Part shown: positions 1-8,619 of the stretch, one piece after another
Layout of the letters: every line of letters begins with the position of its first letter
Position numbering within the stretch: position 1 is the first letter of the stretch
Source of the DNA: Piscirickettsiaceae bacterium
GTDB taxonomy: Bacteria; Pseudomonadota; Gammaproteobacteria; Nitrosococcales; Methylophagaceae
Length of the DNA: 64,000 bases
Assembly: GCA_024685995.1 (NCBI GenBank)
Contig: JAIBDY010000003.1
Span: forward strand, 1 to 64,000
Direction of reading: 5' to 3'
The notes under the pieces: generated by a model
Told to the model about the DNA's origin: nothing
Seen by the model: only the letters and a program-made list of their open reading frames with translations
Database searches by the model: none
Made by a program: the position numbers and the translations under genes

Positions 1-1106
1 CAACGATATAACCCAATACCGAAGCCAATTGCAACAACAACAATTCCAACAACAGCTAACAGCCCACCTTCAATCATCCAAAATAAGATTTCATTGTGTG
101 GATGATTAATACTATTTGGTAAATAAACATCTGGATGTCGATTTACATAGTCGGAGGACTGTGGGTTCCACACCCTTTTAAAACTACCAATTCCGTAACC
201 ATTTATTGGTTCTTTTGCCACTAATTCCAAGCCAATTGTATACATAGCGACACGTGCACCAGAGTATGATTCTTCAGTGGTTTTAGAAGCTTTATCAATG
301 GTTTTATATAACCCTGCTTGCCCTGCATAACCGGCAAAGCAAGTGATAATAAAGAGAAGTATGAATATTGATTTTTGTTTTTTGAGCTGTTTAAAACAAC
401 TTATAATTAATAATGTTGTACTCAAAATTAATGTCAATAAGCCAATTCGAGAACCTGACGCGATAACAGCATAAATAGCCAGTGACAAACTCAAAACTAA
501 CAATAGTTTTGTTAACCTTGAACACGTTCTGAAACTAGGACGACTAATTAAATACAGTCCAGATACACCCCCTGTGACAAGCCATGTTGCTAAGACATTG
601 ACTTGCTGGAAATTACCTCTTGGCGTCAGTCCTGAGTTGGGAAATACGGTGTTAACACCTTCAAATCCTAGCGTTTGTAAAGTCCCTAATAATGCCTGTA
701 AACCAGTTGCAACAACAATTAGCCATAATGTTTTATCTATTGATTTTTCTGTCCATGAAAATTGGAATAGTGCCAATAGAAATACCAATCCACCTAAGAT
801 ATACAGTTGCCTAAAAAGCCATGTAATTGGTTGGGTTATGTCGCCTAAACTGGAACAAATGATAACGATCGGGAAGAAAATAAAATATGGCCACAACTTG
901 GGATAGATAAATTTTCTATCGTTAGCTATAGTCAGAAGTGCCGCAGACATGAGCCAACTGGCAAAGGCCCAGACCGAAATATTATAAGTAAGCGATAACC
1001 CAATTCCACCTATATTATTTGTTCTGTATATAGGTGCAACAATAAATAGCAAAGCTAAAAAGATCAGCATTAAGTCTAATCGCGATTTTTGCTTTATTAC
1101 TGCCAT
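1..1106 (-). CDS. pglL: PglL/TfpO-like pilin O-oligosaccharyltransferase (O-antigen ligase family), 3' end cut by window
   Basis: The reading frame is open from an ATG at 1106 to the window edge, giving about 368 residues with no stop. It reads as a polytopic membrane protein with many hydrophobic segments. Two family marks are visible: GNFQQVNVLAT, resembling the GNFxQxNxLAT motif of PglL-type ligases, and HPHNEILFWMIEGG, the H-x-H-N-E periplasmic-loop motif of the Wzy_C family. SGSRIGLLTL precedes it. These enzymes move a lipid-linked glycan onto a periplasmic acceptor. The gene lies 16 bases after a TfpX/TfpZ-type accessory gene and downstream of the pilin gene, so type IV pilin is the likely acceptor. 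That assignment is inferred from context; a general O-antigen ligase is the alternative. Confidence 0.8.
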   Translation of the reverse strand, partial: MAVIKQKSRLDLMLIFLALLFIVAPIYRTNNIGGIGLSLTYNISVWAFASWLMSAALLTIANDRKFIYPKLWPYFIFFPIVIICSSLGDITQPITWLFRQLYILGGLVFLLALFQFSWTEKSIDKTLWLIVVATGLQALLGTLQTLGFEGVNTVFPNSGLTPRGNFQQVNVLATWLVTGGVSGLYLISRPSFRTCSRLTKLLLVLSLSLAIYAVIASGSRIGLLTLILSTTLLIISCFKQLKKQKSIFILLFIITCFAGYAGQAGLYKTIDKASKTTEESYSGARVAMYTIGLELVAKEPINGYGIGSFKRVWNPQSSDYVNRHPDVYLPNSINHPHNEILFWMIEGGLLAVVGIVVVAIGFGIGLYR

Positions 1107-1122
1107 TTTAGATTATCCAACT

Positions 1123-1869
1123 TTAGTTACTCCTTGAAGGGACTTCTATATAATCGATTAACTCTCCAATCGGACTAAATACCAAAATAATATTTCGATA
1201 TTTAGATTTTAAGGAGAAATAACAGTAATCACTGATCTTCTTATTGTTGTTATGCAGAATCGTATCTAACGCTTTTTTCATTTTTGAATTGGTCGCGACT
1301 ATTTCGTCAATATTGACTTGCATTGACTTAATATCATCAAAAAAAGGTTGTAATGGACGATACAATGCCGCTTGATGATGCGGCGCGAGAGCTTGCTGAC
1401 TTAAACTCTCTATCAGTTGCTTTAGCCCTTCAACGGTGTGTGGCTTCTCAACATAAACAAATACCGGCTTATCTGTCACTTGTTGCGTTTGCATAAAAGA
1501 AGGGATTTGTTGGCCTTTCAACGCTATCGCAGGCACGGCATAAAACCCCTCTTCCCAAAATACTAAAGCCACTGGACGTTGCTGAAAAATTGTAGTGACA
1601 CCCCACGCCAGAGCTGAAAATTGAATCATTGCAATCAAAGTTAAGTCAAACAATAATTTCTTTATTCCTTTAGATAGATCAAAAACGATCAATGTCAATA
1701 ACGGACCTAAAACTAAATCGACACTCGCTACTATTTTCAGTCCTTGCCAACCGCCAGATGCACTAAAATGCGGTGGCGGATACCAAAAATAACGTGACAA
1801 GACAATAACAGCAACGAAAATAACTACGCTCAAAATAAAGTGCGTCGACGCTGCTTTTACTCTTACCAT
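1123..1869 (-). CDS. TfpX/TfpZ-family type IV pilin accessory protein
   Basis: A 248-residue protein with hydrophobic segments in the N-terminal 100 residues (for example HFILSVVIFVAVIVLSRYFW), a FSASGGWQGLKIVASVDLVLGPLLT-like stretch, and then a soluble C-terminal half. This layout, and the place directly after the pilin gene, match the TfpX/TfpZ accessory proteins, which act with specific pilin alleles in assembly or stability. A TTG at 1881 is in frame, but the ATG at 1869 is preferred because no good ribosome site supports the upstream start. The gene sits between pilA and the PglL-like ligase, and a terminator-like hairpin separates it from pilA, so read-through probably limits its expression. 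Family assignment is by composition and context. Confidence 0.72.
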   Translation of the reverse strand: MVRVKAASTHFILSVVIFVAVIVLSRYFWYPPPHFSASGGWQGLKIVASVDLVLGPLLTLIVFDLSKGIKKLLFDLTLIAMIQFSALAWGVTTIFQQRPVALVFWEEGFYAVPAIALKGQQIPSFMQTQQVTDKPVFVYVEKPHTVEGLKQLIESLSQQALAPHHQAALYRPLQPFFDDIKSMQVNIDEIVATNSKMKKALDTILHNNNKKISDYCYFSLKSKYRNIILVFSPIGELIDYIEVPSRSN

Positions 1870-1902
1870 GTCGTATATCAACCAATGTTCTATAGTCTAA
1901 AA

Positions 1903-1936
1903 TGAAAAAGGCCTCGGATTAAACTCACCGAGGCCT
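1903..1936 (-). terminator. Rho-independent terminator or attenuator after pilA
   Basis: A perfect 9-bp stem (AGGCCTCGG at 1909-1917 with CCGAGGCCT at 1928-1936) and a 10-base loop, followed on the minus strand by TTTTT (1905-1909) and further T-rich sequence. It lies between the pilA stop and the accessory gene, where it would keep pilin mRNA high relative to the downstream genes. Confidence 0.8.
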
Positions 1937-1990
1937 CTTATTGAATACCTTTGACTTCACAGACTTGAAGCCTAGGAATTTAAATCCAGC

Positions 1991-2437
1991 TTAGCAAAGA
2001 CCTGCTGCAACGCACGTACCGATAGCATTTTTACTCCACACAACAGGACGGCCAATAGCGCCAGCTGTACCGTCAAGTACATAAGTCACGTTAGCTGCTG
2101 TACCAAGCTCCGCAGCGATACCAGTCGAAGTAACTCGAGCTGTAAGCGCGCCATTATTGCTAACCGCGCCTGAACCCGCTAAAACTTTACCGTCATCCTG
2201 AGCTGTCACTACAGGTACACCATTTGAGCCATTAGTACAATTCAAAAGTGATCCTGTTTCTTGAAAACATAACTCAACGGCTGTTTTAACAACAGCCGTT
2301 GATAATACAACTTCTGAGAATTTAGCTTTTTGGGTGTATTGTTGATAAGCAGGCAATGCAATTGCTGCTAGGATACCGATAATCGCGATAACGATCATCA
2401 ACTCGATTAATGTAAAACCTTGTTGTACTTTTTTCAT
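1991..2437 (-). CDS. pilA: Type IV major pilin, PilA-like
   Basis: A 148-residue type IVa prepilin. The short leader MKKVQQG is followed by [20 protein letters not shown], the classic class III signal: PilD-type cleavage between Gly and Phe, N-methylation of Phe and the conserved Glu at mature position 5. Cysteine pairs occur at [12 protein letters not shown] and, at the extreme C terminus, GTCVAAGLC; the latter resembles the disulfide-closed D-region of pilins. Three ATG codons stand in a row at 2443, 2440 and 2437. The third is chosen because the AGAGG at 2445-2449 then sits 7 bases away. A sigma-54 promoter lies upstream and a terminator downstream. It heads a cassette with a pilin accessory gene and a probable pilin glycosyl ligase. 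Confidence 0.95.
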   Translation of the reverse strand: MKKVQQGFTLIELMIVIAIIGILAAIALPAYQQYTQKAKFSEVVLSTAVVKTAVELCFQETGSLLNCTNGSNGVPVVTAQDDGKVLAGSGAVSNNGALTARVTSTGIAAELGTAANVTYVLDGTAGAIGRPVVWSKNAIGTCVAAGLC

Positions 2438-2495
2438 CATCATTCCTCTTGAGTAGTAAACAAATCAGCAAACACTTTTGCCTTGACAAAGATGA

Positions 2496-2513
2496 TTGCA
2501 GAGAGCATGCCAA
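2496..2513 (-). promoter_or_regulatory. Sigma-54 (RpoN) promoter of pilA
   Basis: On the minus strand the sequence TTGGCATG-CTCTC-TGCAA has the invariant GG (2511-2510) and GC (2499-2498) exactly ten bases apart and the TTGGCA core of the -24 element. The predicted start site is about 50 bases before the pilA ATG. RpoN control by PilR is the usual arrangement for pilA in gammaproteobacteria. Confidence 0.75.
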
Positions 2514-2679
2514 TATTTAAGTTATTGTTTTAATTGACTTAATACCCTAACCCGTTAGTTTTGAGATTACATAAAAGGACAGAATGTGACATAAAGTGTC
2601 ACTTTGTAACGCCGTCAATAGCCCTCTCGCTCAATCTGGTCGCTATAACAGCCATAGACACAGCGCGCTGTGTTGTCGC

Positions 2680-3792
2680 TTATAACCATGAGTGAAGATC
2701 TTGATAAGGGTAGTCATGTGCTGCCGCTACAGCAGGGTGCGTTAGCTGACCTTGATAGATATTGAGACCTTGCCGTAAATGCGCATCTTGCTTTAGAGCT
2801 TGGGTTAAGCCGTGATTTGCTAATGTTAAGATAAAGGGCAATGTCGCATTGGTCAGCGCATAGGTTGCAGACTGAGCCACCGCACCGGGCATATTGGCGA
2901 CACCATAATGAATCACCCCGTCCTCTATGAAGGTCGGCGCTTCATGTGTGGTGACTTTGGATGTTTCAAAGCAACCGCCTTGATCGATAGCGACATCCAC
3001 CAACACTGTCCCCGTTTGCATCAGCGATAACATTGCTTTGGTAACCAGCTTCGGTGCTTTCGCGCCAGGAATAAGCACAGCGCCAATGATTAAATCCGCA
3101 TGGCGAATAGCAGCTTCAATGGCGTCTTGGGTCGCAAAAACAGTTTTCATTTGTGTCCCAAAATGGGTGTCGAGTTGTCTGAGCCGGTTTAAGGATTTAT
3201 CTATCACCGTCGTATCCGCACCGAGGCCTATTGACATTCTCGCGGCTTGTTCACCGACGACACCACCGCCAATAATGATCACTTTGGCCGCCTGCACGCC
3301 CGGTACACCACCCAATAAAATACCTTTGCCCCCTTGCGGATTTTCTAGGGCATGCATACCGGCTTGAATCGCCATTCGTCCTGCTACTTCGCTCATCGGC
3401 GCGAGCAAAGGTAGACCGCCGAATTGATCGGTGACGGTTTCATAAGCAATACAACTCGCGCCGGATGCAATCAGGTCTTGGGTTAAGATTTTGTCTGCCG
3501 CCAAATGCAAATAGGTAAATAGTAGCTGATCTGGGCGTAACCATTGTCGCTCTTGTTGTTGCGGTTCTTTGACTTTAACAATGAGATCGGCTTGGGCATA
3601 GAGCGCGTCGGCAGCATCGACAATATCAGCGCCAGCTTGTTGGTATAGCTCATCTGTGAATCCGATTGCTAAGCCAGCATTGGTTTCAATTAATACACGG
3701 TGACCTTGCTTAGATAACTCTTGAACACCCGCAGGCGTGAGCCCTACGCGATATTCATGATTCTTAATTTCTTTCGGTACTCCAATTAACAT
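2680..3792 (-). CDS. ald: Alanine dehydrogenase
   Basis: A 370-residue protein of normal family length that interconverts L-alanine and pyruvate plus ammonium using NAD. Family landmarks are present: MLIGVPKEIKNHEYRVGLTP with Arg15, Lys75 in IVKVKEP and His96 in TYLHLAADK as substrate and catalytic residues, a Rossmann motif IIGGGVVGEQAARM near residue 175, and NMPGAVAQSATYALTNATLP near 300. The start has GGAG and AAGGG just upstream. It is divergent from selO across 70 bases, so the two promoters share that gap. It could serve nitrogen assimilation or alanine use; the sequence does not say which. Confidence 0.95.
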   Translation of the reverse strand: MLIGVPKEIKNHEYRVGLTPAGVQELSKQGHRVLIETNAGLAIGFTDELYQQAGADIVDAADALYAQADLIVKVKEPQQQERQWLRPDQLLFTYLHLAADKILTQDLIASGASCIAYETVTDQFGGLPLLAPMSEVAGRMAIQAGMHALENPQGGKGILLGGVPGVQAAKVIIIGGGVVGEQAARMSIGLGADTTVIDKSLNRLRQLDTHFGTQMKTVFATQDAIEAAIRHADLIIGAVLIPGAKAPKLVTKAMLSLMQTGTVLVDVAIDQGGCFETSKVTTHEAPTFIEDGVIHYGVANMPGAVAQSATYALTNATLPFILTLANHGLTQALKQDAHLRQGLNIYQGQLTHPAVAAAHDYPYQDLHSWL

Positions 3793-3862
3793 CCCTTTTC
3801 TCCGGTTTTTTATTGCTCACTTTTCTGTTCTAATGATAACCACAATACTAACGTAAATAAAT

Positions 3863-5479
3863 GTGACCATTTTGACTAATCCGCAGAAATCAGACCCATC
3901 ATTACCCCTCCATTTTAATCCCCGGTTTACAGAACAACTGCCTGCTGACACCGAAACGGATAACCATCCCCGCCCGGTCGGTGAAGCTTGTTTTTCTTAT
4001 GTGCAGCCTACGCCGGTTAAAGCGCCGCAATTAGTCGCTTATTCGTCTGAAATGGCCGAACAACTGGGTTTGTCAGCATCAGACTGCCGATCTAAACACT
4101 TTACCCAAGTCTTTGCTGGTAATACCATATTGGCGGGCATGACACCTTATGCGCAATGTTATGGCGGTCATCAATTTGGTCACTGGGCAGGTCAATTAGG
4201 CGATGGTCGCGCAATTAATTTAGGTGAAGTGACCAATGAAGCCGGTGAGCATCATATCTTGCAATTAAAAGGTGCCGGACTCACGCCCTATTCTCGCACT
4301 GCAGATGGTCTGGCGGTTTTGCGTTCGTCGGTGCGTGAGTTTATTTGCAGTGAAGCGATGTACCACCTTGGCGTACCAACGACCCGTGCCTTGAGTCTCG
4401 TCACCACCGGCGAACAAGTCGTGCGCGATATGTTTTACGATGGCAATCCCAAACCTGAACCTGGGGCAATCGTCTGTCGCGTCTCTCCATCCTTTTTACG
4501 TTTTGGCAGTTATGAGATTTTTGCCGCCCGCGAAGATATTGTTAATTTACGCCGTCTTGCTGATTACACAATCCAAACCGATTTCCCGCATCTCGGCAAA
4601 CCGTCCGTTGAGGTGTATATCCAATGGTTTAATGAAATCTGTCAACGCACCGCAGACATGATCGTGCATTGGATGCGGGTTGGCTTCGTTCATGGTGTGA
4701 TGAATACTGACAATATGTCGATCTTGGGTTTGACTATTGATTATGGCCCGTATGGTTGGCTCGAAAACTATGATCCTAATTGGACGCCTAATACAACCGA
4801 TGCCTCGGGTAAGCGCTATCGTTATGGTCATCAAGCACAAATTGCACAATGGAATTTGGTCCAATTAGCGAATGCGCTCTATCCTTTGATCGAAGATGTA
4901 GAGCCGCTCAGAACCTGTATTAATGATTTTGCAACCTGCTATGCAACGCAACTCGAAACCATGCGTGCCGCCAAATTGGGTTTTAAAGCCTATCAGCCTG
5001 ATGATGCCACGCTCATCGGTGACTTACATAAGGTGTTGCAATTGGTAGAGACCGATATGACCTTATTTTATCGCGGCTTGGCTGATTTGAAAGTCGAACA
5101 ACACGATCAAACCGATGCACAATTGCTGGCACCCCTTTCTGATGCCTATTATGTAGAAGCCCAATTAACGCCTGAAAACACCACCAAGATCTGCGATTGG
5201 TTACGACAATATCAACAACGTATTCTGGCTGATGGCACGTCTGATAGCGAACGGCGTCAAGCAATGAATGCTGTAAACCCAAAATACGTTTTTCGTAATT
5301 ATTTGGCCCAACTTGCCACCGACAAAGCCGAACAAGGTGATTTTAGTTTAGTGAATGAATTATTAGCGGTCTTTAAGCATCCCTACGATGAGCAACAAGA
5401 TAAGGCGCATTTTGCTGCCAAACGACCCGAATGGGCTAGACAACGTGCTGGGTGCTCTATGCTATCGTGTAGTTCATAA
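3863..5479 (+). CDS. selO: Protein adenylyltransferase SelO (YdiU family)
   Basis: A 538-residue pseudokinase-fold enzyme that transfers AMP from ATP to protein hydroxyl side chains, linked in E. coli to redox-stress responses. Characteristic segments are GGHQFGHWAGQLGDGRA, LQLKGAGLTPYSRTADG, LRSSVREFICSEAM, HGVMNTDNMSILG and IDYGPYGWLE, which contribute the nucleotide pocket and metal-binding residues. The C terminus MLSCSS matches the conserved CxS end of the family; eukaryotic SelO has selenocysteine there, whereas this one encodes Cys. The start is a GTG at 3863; the ATG two bases upstream runs straight into a stop and no strong ribosome site is visible, so the exact start is uncertain. 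It is divergent from ald. Confidence 0.94.
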   Translation: MTILTNPQKSDPSLPLHFNPRFTEQLPADTETDNHPRPVGEACFSYVQPTPVKAPQLVAYSSEMAEQLGLSASDCRSKHFTQVFAGNTILAGMTPYAQCYGGHQFGHWAGQLGDGRAINLGEVTNEAGEHHILQLKGAGLTPYSRTADGLAVLRSSVREFICSEAMYHLGVPTTRALSLVTTGEQVVRDMFYDGNPKPEPGAIVCRVSPSFLRFGSYEIFAAREDIVNLRRLADYTIQTDFPHLGKPSVEVYIQWFNEICQRTADMIVHWMRVGFVHGVMNTDNMSILGLTIDYGPYGWLENYDPNWTPNTTDASGKRYRYGHQAQIAQWNLVQLANALYPLIEDVEPLRTCINDFATCYATQLETMRAAKLGFKAYQPDDATLIGDLHKVLQLVETDMTLFYRGLADLKVEQHDQTDAQLLAPLSDAYYVEAQLTPENTTKICDWLRQYQQRILADGTSDSERRQAMNAVNPKYVFRNYLAQLATDKAEQGDFSLVNELLAVFKHPYDEQQDKAHFAAKRPEWARQRAGCSMLSCSS

Positions 5480-5503
5480 CCCTAACTAATGAGGTGATGG
5501 CCT

Positions 5504-6610
5504 ATGAACATCATTTTTCGTTTATTTTGCATCTCTCTATGGCTAGCCATTGGGTCTAGCCATGCTGCTAACACCAACGATTTTAATGTTAAGGTTATTG
5601 CCGACGATTTAGGTGTGCCTTGGGGGATGGCCTTTTTAAATAAAGACCAAATCCTAATCACCGAACGAGAAGGTGACCTACAACGACTGGATATTCGAAC
5701 GGGAGACATCGCTAGTATCGATGGTTTGCCTTGGGAGATATTAATCCTAGGGCAAGGTGGTTTACTGGATGTCGCGATTGACCACAGCTCGGGCTGGATC
5801 TATTTCAGCTATAGTAAAAACGTCAAAGGTCAAGGCGCCACCACTTTGGCACGTGCCAAATTAGACGGGACGACATTAATTGATTGGCAAGACCTATTGG
5901 TCAGCCAAAGTCGCACGTCAACCAGCTACCATTTTGCTGGCCGTTTGGCTTTTGATCGGCAAGGTCATATTTTCATGTCGATTGGTGATCGCGGTATTCG
6001 CGCCAATGGACAAGATTTAAGCAATCATGCTGGTACCATTATCCGGTTGAATCTCGATGGTACTGTCCCCGAGGATAACCCTTTTGTGGACAATGATGAC
6101 GCCTTGCCTGAAATATGGAGTTATGGTCATCGCAACCCCCAAGGTTTATTTTTCAATTCAACAACACAACAGTTCTGGTCAAATGAACATGGGCCCCGTG
6201 GCGGCGATGAAATCAATTTAATTTTACCCGGCCAAAACTATGGTTGGCCGGTGATTTCTTATGGTAAAGAATATAACAGTCCTGCTGCTGTCGGCGAAGG
6301 CACGCATAAAGCGGGTATGCAACAACCGGTCAAAGTGTATACCCCTTCTATTGCCCCTAGTAGCTTGATTCAATATCAGGGTAAGGCTTTTTCCTTATGG
6401 CGCGGAAAGCTACTCGCTGGCGCGCTCAAATTACAACATCTCAATCTCGTCACACTGGATCAAAACCAACAAGTGGTAAAAGAAGACAGGTTATTAACGT
6501 CTTTGGCTGAAAGGCTGAGAAACGTCGTTGAAGGACCTGATGGCTTCATTTATATTGCGACCGATTCCGGTAAAATCCTCATGCTGACACCTAATAACGA
6601 ATCGCAATAA
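5504..6610 (+). CDS. PQQ-dependent soluble aldose sugar dehydrogenase (YliI/GSDH family)
   Basis: A 368-residue exported protein with signal peptide MNIIFRLFCISLWLAIGSSHA and a six-bladed beta-propeller of the glucose/sorbosone dehydrogenase family. Family marks are VPWGMAFL near the start of the mature protein, GQGGLLDVAI, HFAGRLAFD (propeller His), SIGDRG, SYGHRNPQGL, EHGPRGGDEINL and NYGWPVIS. Such enzymes oxidise aldoses in the periplasm with PQQ and calcium; the natural substrate cannot be read from the sequence. GAGG precedes the ATG. It starts 24 bases after selO, and its 3' end overlaps the end of the convergent greB by about 20 bases. Confidence 0.9.
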   Translation: MNIIFRLFCISLWLAIGSSHAANTNDFNVKVIADDLGVPWGMAFLNKDQILITEREGDLQRLDIRTGDIASIDGLPWEILILGQGGLLDVAIDHSSGWIYFSYSKNVKGQGATTLARAKLDGTTLIDWQDLLVSQSRTSTSYHFAGRLAFDRQGHIFMSIGDRGIRANGQDLSNHAGTIIRLNLDGTVPEDNPFVDNDDALPEIWSYGHRNPQGLFFNSTTQQFWSNEHGPRGGDEINLILPGQNYGWPVISYGKEYNSPAAVGEGTHKAGMQQPVKVYTPSIAPSSLIQYQGKAFSLWRGKLLAGALKLQHLNLVTLDQNQQVVKEDRLLTSLAERLRNVVEGPDGFIYIATDSGKILMLTPNNESQ

Positions 6611-7058
6611 TCCAATAGGTTTTACGGCCATTTTGAACATGAATGGTCACCTCATCCTCGACTTGCTTACCTAATAAGGCTTTGGCTAAAGGTGAATCGA
6701 GACTGATATTGCCTTTTTGATGGTCTATTTCGTCTGGACCAACGATGCGGTATTCCACTTCGTCCCCTTGATCCGTTTCTAGTCTCACCCAAGCGGCAAA
6801 AAAGATGGTATCACTATCATCTGGCGTATCTGCTATCACGCGTAAATCGGGCATACGTTTTTGCAAATAACGAATGCGGCGATCGATGCCGCGCAATTCT
6901 TTTTTACGGTAAATATACTCTGCATTTTCCGAACGATCCCCTTCTGCAGCTGCAGCAGATAAGGCTTTCACGACATCGCGTCGACGTTGCCAACGCGCTT
7001 CTAACTCGTCATTTAATTGTGCCATGCCTTGGGCAGTGATATAGGGGGAGGACATCAT
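6591..7058 (-). CDS. greB: Transcription elongation factor GreB
   Basis: A 155-residue GreA/GreB family factor that rescues backtracked RNA polymerase by stimulating transcript cleavage. The N-terminal coiled coil carries EGDRSENAEYIYRKKELR, with the acidic D-x-x-E-N-A-E tip. The RRIRYLQKRM basic patch is typical of GreB rather than GreA. A C-terminal FKBP-like domain includes GPDEIDHQKGNISLDSPLAK and ALLGKQVEDEVTI. Two Met codons open the frame (MMSS) and either could be used. Its stop overlaps the tail of the sugar dehydrogenase on the other strand. Confidence 0.95.
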   Translation of the reverse strand: MMSSPYITAQGMAQLNDELEARWQRRRDVVKALSAAAAEGDRSENAEYIYRKKELRGIDRRIRYLQKRMPDLRVIADTPDDSDTIFFAAWVRLETDQGDEVEYRIVGPDEIDHQKGNISLDSPLAKALLGKQVEDEVTIHVQNGRKTYWIIAIRY

Positions 7059-7134
7059 CAGATTAAGCTTAACTTAATGTTTCACAATCGTGATAACCAA
7101 GATTAACTATACGCCTTAGTAGTTTGATTTTCGG

Positions 7135-8466
7135 TCATTTATGTAAATAAATATCTAATTTTTCTTCATCAATCTGTACGCCAAGATAGTCGGCGACTAA
7201 GCGCATATCCAGCTCGGCATTTTCCAAACAACTTGAGGCGCCAGGTGACGGCGTCATATTAAAAATAATACCACTGCCCGGATTGATTTTGGCTTCCCCC
7301 ATCATTAGGACTTGATTCTCTTTATCGATCAACTGTGGTCTAACACCACCGTAACCCGCTGCAAATTTAACGTCTTTCAATTGTAATGATGGCACCACTT
7401 TTCTGACGTCTTTTAAGAATAACCAACGTCTTAAGCCGGGCACTTCAAATAGAAAGTTTTTAAATATATAGTTACGAATATCACTGACTTTAAATAAATC
7501 CCAAAGGACTTTCAACACCCGCCTATCTAACCGTAATACACGCAGAAAATCGAAAAAACTCTGGCGGTTATACCGTTCTAACATGGGCGTTATCAATGCT
7601 GTTGGCCCGAAACGTGTTTTACCCGGCACCAAGACATCCGGATCGCCATGGACGGCTGCAAACGGCAATTTATCATTTTGTACTGTATAGACTTTACCAT
7701 TGAGGACTTTGGGCGTGAAGTAAAAGCTGCCTGCTACGGGTAAACAAGAGAAATTTAAACCGTACCCCATCTGTTGTGCTAGTAACAGGCTATGCCCACC
7801 GGCTGACACCACAACCGTACGCGCTTTTATCGTACCGTGTGCCGTTGTGATTTCAAAGAGATCGCCTGTTTGCTCAATCTGATCGACATGATGGTCAAAC
7901 TGAATGTCAATCTGCTTATCAGGGACTGTCAATGCCTGCTCAACAAAGGATTCGGCCAATTGATTAAAATCAACAGCGCTGTATTCATCTAGCACTGCCA
8001 AAGCAATACAAGGTTCTGGTCGTAATTCGCCATTTACCAACACGACATTCGGTTCGATCTCTGCGATTTGTTCTTTTTCTAGTAACTCTAGGCTAGTAAA
8101 TACCGTTTTGAAGCTTTCGAAGCGCTCTCTCAATTGTTGACATTCTTGTTCTCCGACGCCAATCACCATTTTGGGATATTTAAAGATGATGTGATCGCGC
8201 TTCGCCAACGTGTCGGTGTAATTCACCACCATGGAAGCTGCTTTTTTGACTTTACTGGCTTTTTCTAAACTGTAGTTAGTTTCAATATCACCACAGTGTA
8301 ATGTTTGACTGTTGTTACGGCCGTTGGAGTTTACCTTCGCTAAAGCACCATACTTCTCTAATAAAACAATATCAGTGATATCGGTATATTCCGCCAGCAT
8401 ATATAACAAGGCTGTCCCGCAGACGCCTCCCCCAACGATGGCTACTTGATATACCGGTTCTGTCAT
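7135..8466 (-). CDS. mqo: Malate:quinone oxidoreductase, Helicobacter/epsilon-type
   Basis: A 443-residue FAD enzyme that oxidises L-malate to oxaloacetate and passes electrons to quinone at the membrane. It begins with a dinucleotide-binding motif VAIVGGGVCGTALLYMLAEY and continues with NSNGRNNSQTLHCGDIETNY, KMVIGVGEQEC, IEPNVVLVNG, LPVAGSFYF, VQNDKLPFAAVHGDPDV, RFGPTALITPMLER and FNMTPSPGASSCLENA. From memory these match the Helicobacter pylori Mqo (HP0086) type much better than the longer E. coli Mqo. L-2-hydroxyglutarate oxidase (LhgO) is a related alternative. It is the only gene on its transcript; gaps separate it from greB and from the next operon. Confidence 0.85.
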   Translation of the reverse strand: MTEPVYQVAIVGGGVCGTALLYMLAEYTDITDIVLLEKYGALAKVNSNGRNNSQTLHCGDIETNYSLEKASKVKKAASMVVNYTDTLAKRDHIIFKYPKMVIGVGEQECQQLRERFESFKTVFTSLELLEKEQIAEIEPNVVLVNGELRPEPCIALAVLDEYSAVDFNQLAESFVEQALTVPDKQIDIQFDHHVDQIEQTGDLFEITTAHGTIKARTVVVSAGGHSLLLAQQMGYGLNFSCLPVAGSFYFTPKVLNGKVYTVQNDKLPFAAVHGDPDVLVPGKTRFGPTALITPMLERYNRQSFFDFLRVLRLDRRVLKVLWDLFKVSDIRNYIFKNFLFEVPGLRRWLFLKDVRKVVPSLQLKDVKFAAGYGGVRPQLIDKENQVLMMGEAKINPGSGIIFNMTPSPGASSCLENAELDMRLVADYLGVQIDEEKLDIYLHK

Positions 8467-8619
8467 GTAAAGATCTCGCTCACTAAGGATAGATGTTCGC
8501 CGGCCAGTTTGCTACGGAATAAACCAGCCATAGCACAGCGTGTTCGACACAATTCTTTATTATAACTTTCGAACCTGTTTGGATAAAATTTATTTAACGC
8601 GCGACTGCATCAACACTAG

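Noticed and set aside
2586-2602. GTGACA/TGTCAC inverted repeat as the ald terminator
   Set aside because: Stem of six pairs, no T run and 80 bases from the ald stop; it could equally be a regulator site near pilA.
5462-5479. Selenocysteine at the SelO C terminus
   Set aside because: The codon at the Sec position is TGT (Cys) and the real stop TAA follows; no UGA recoding is needed.
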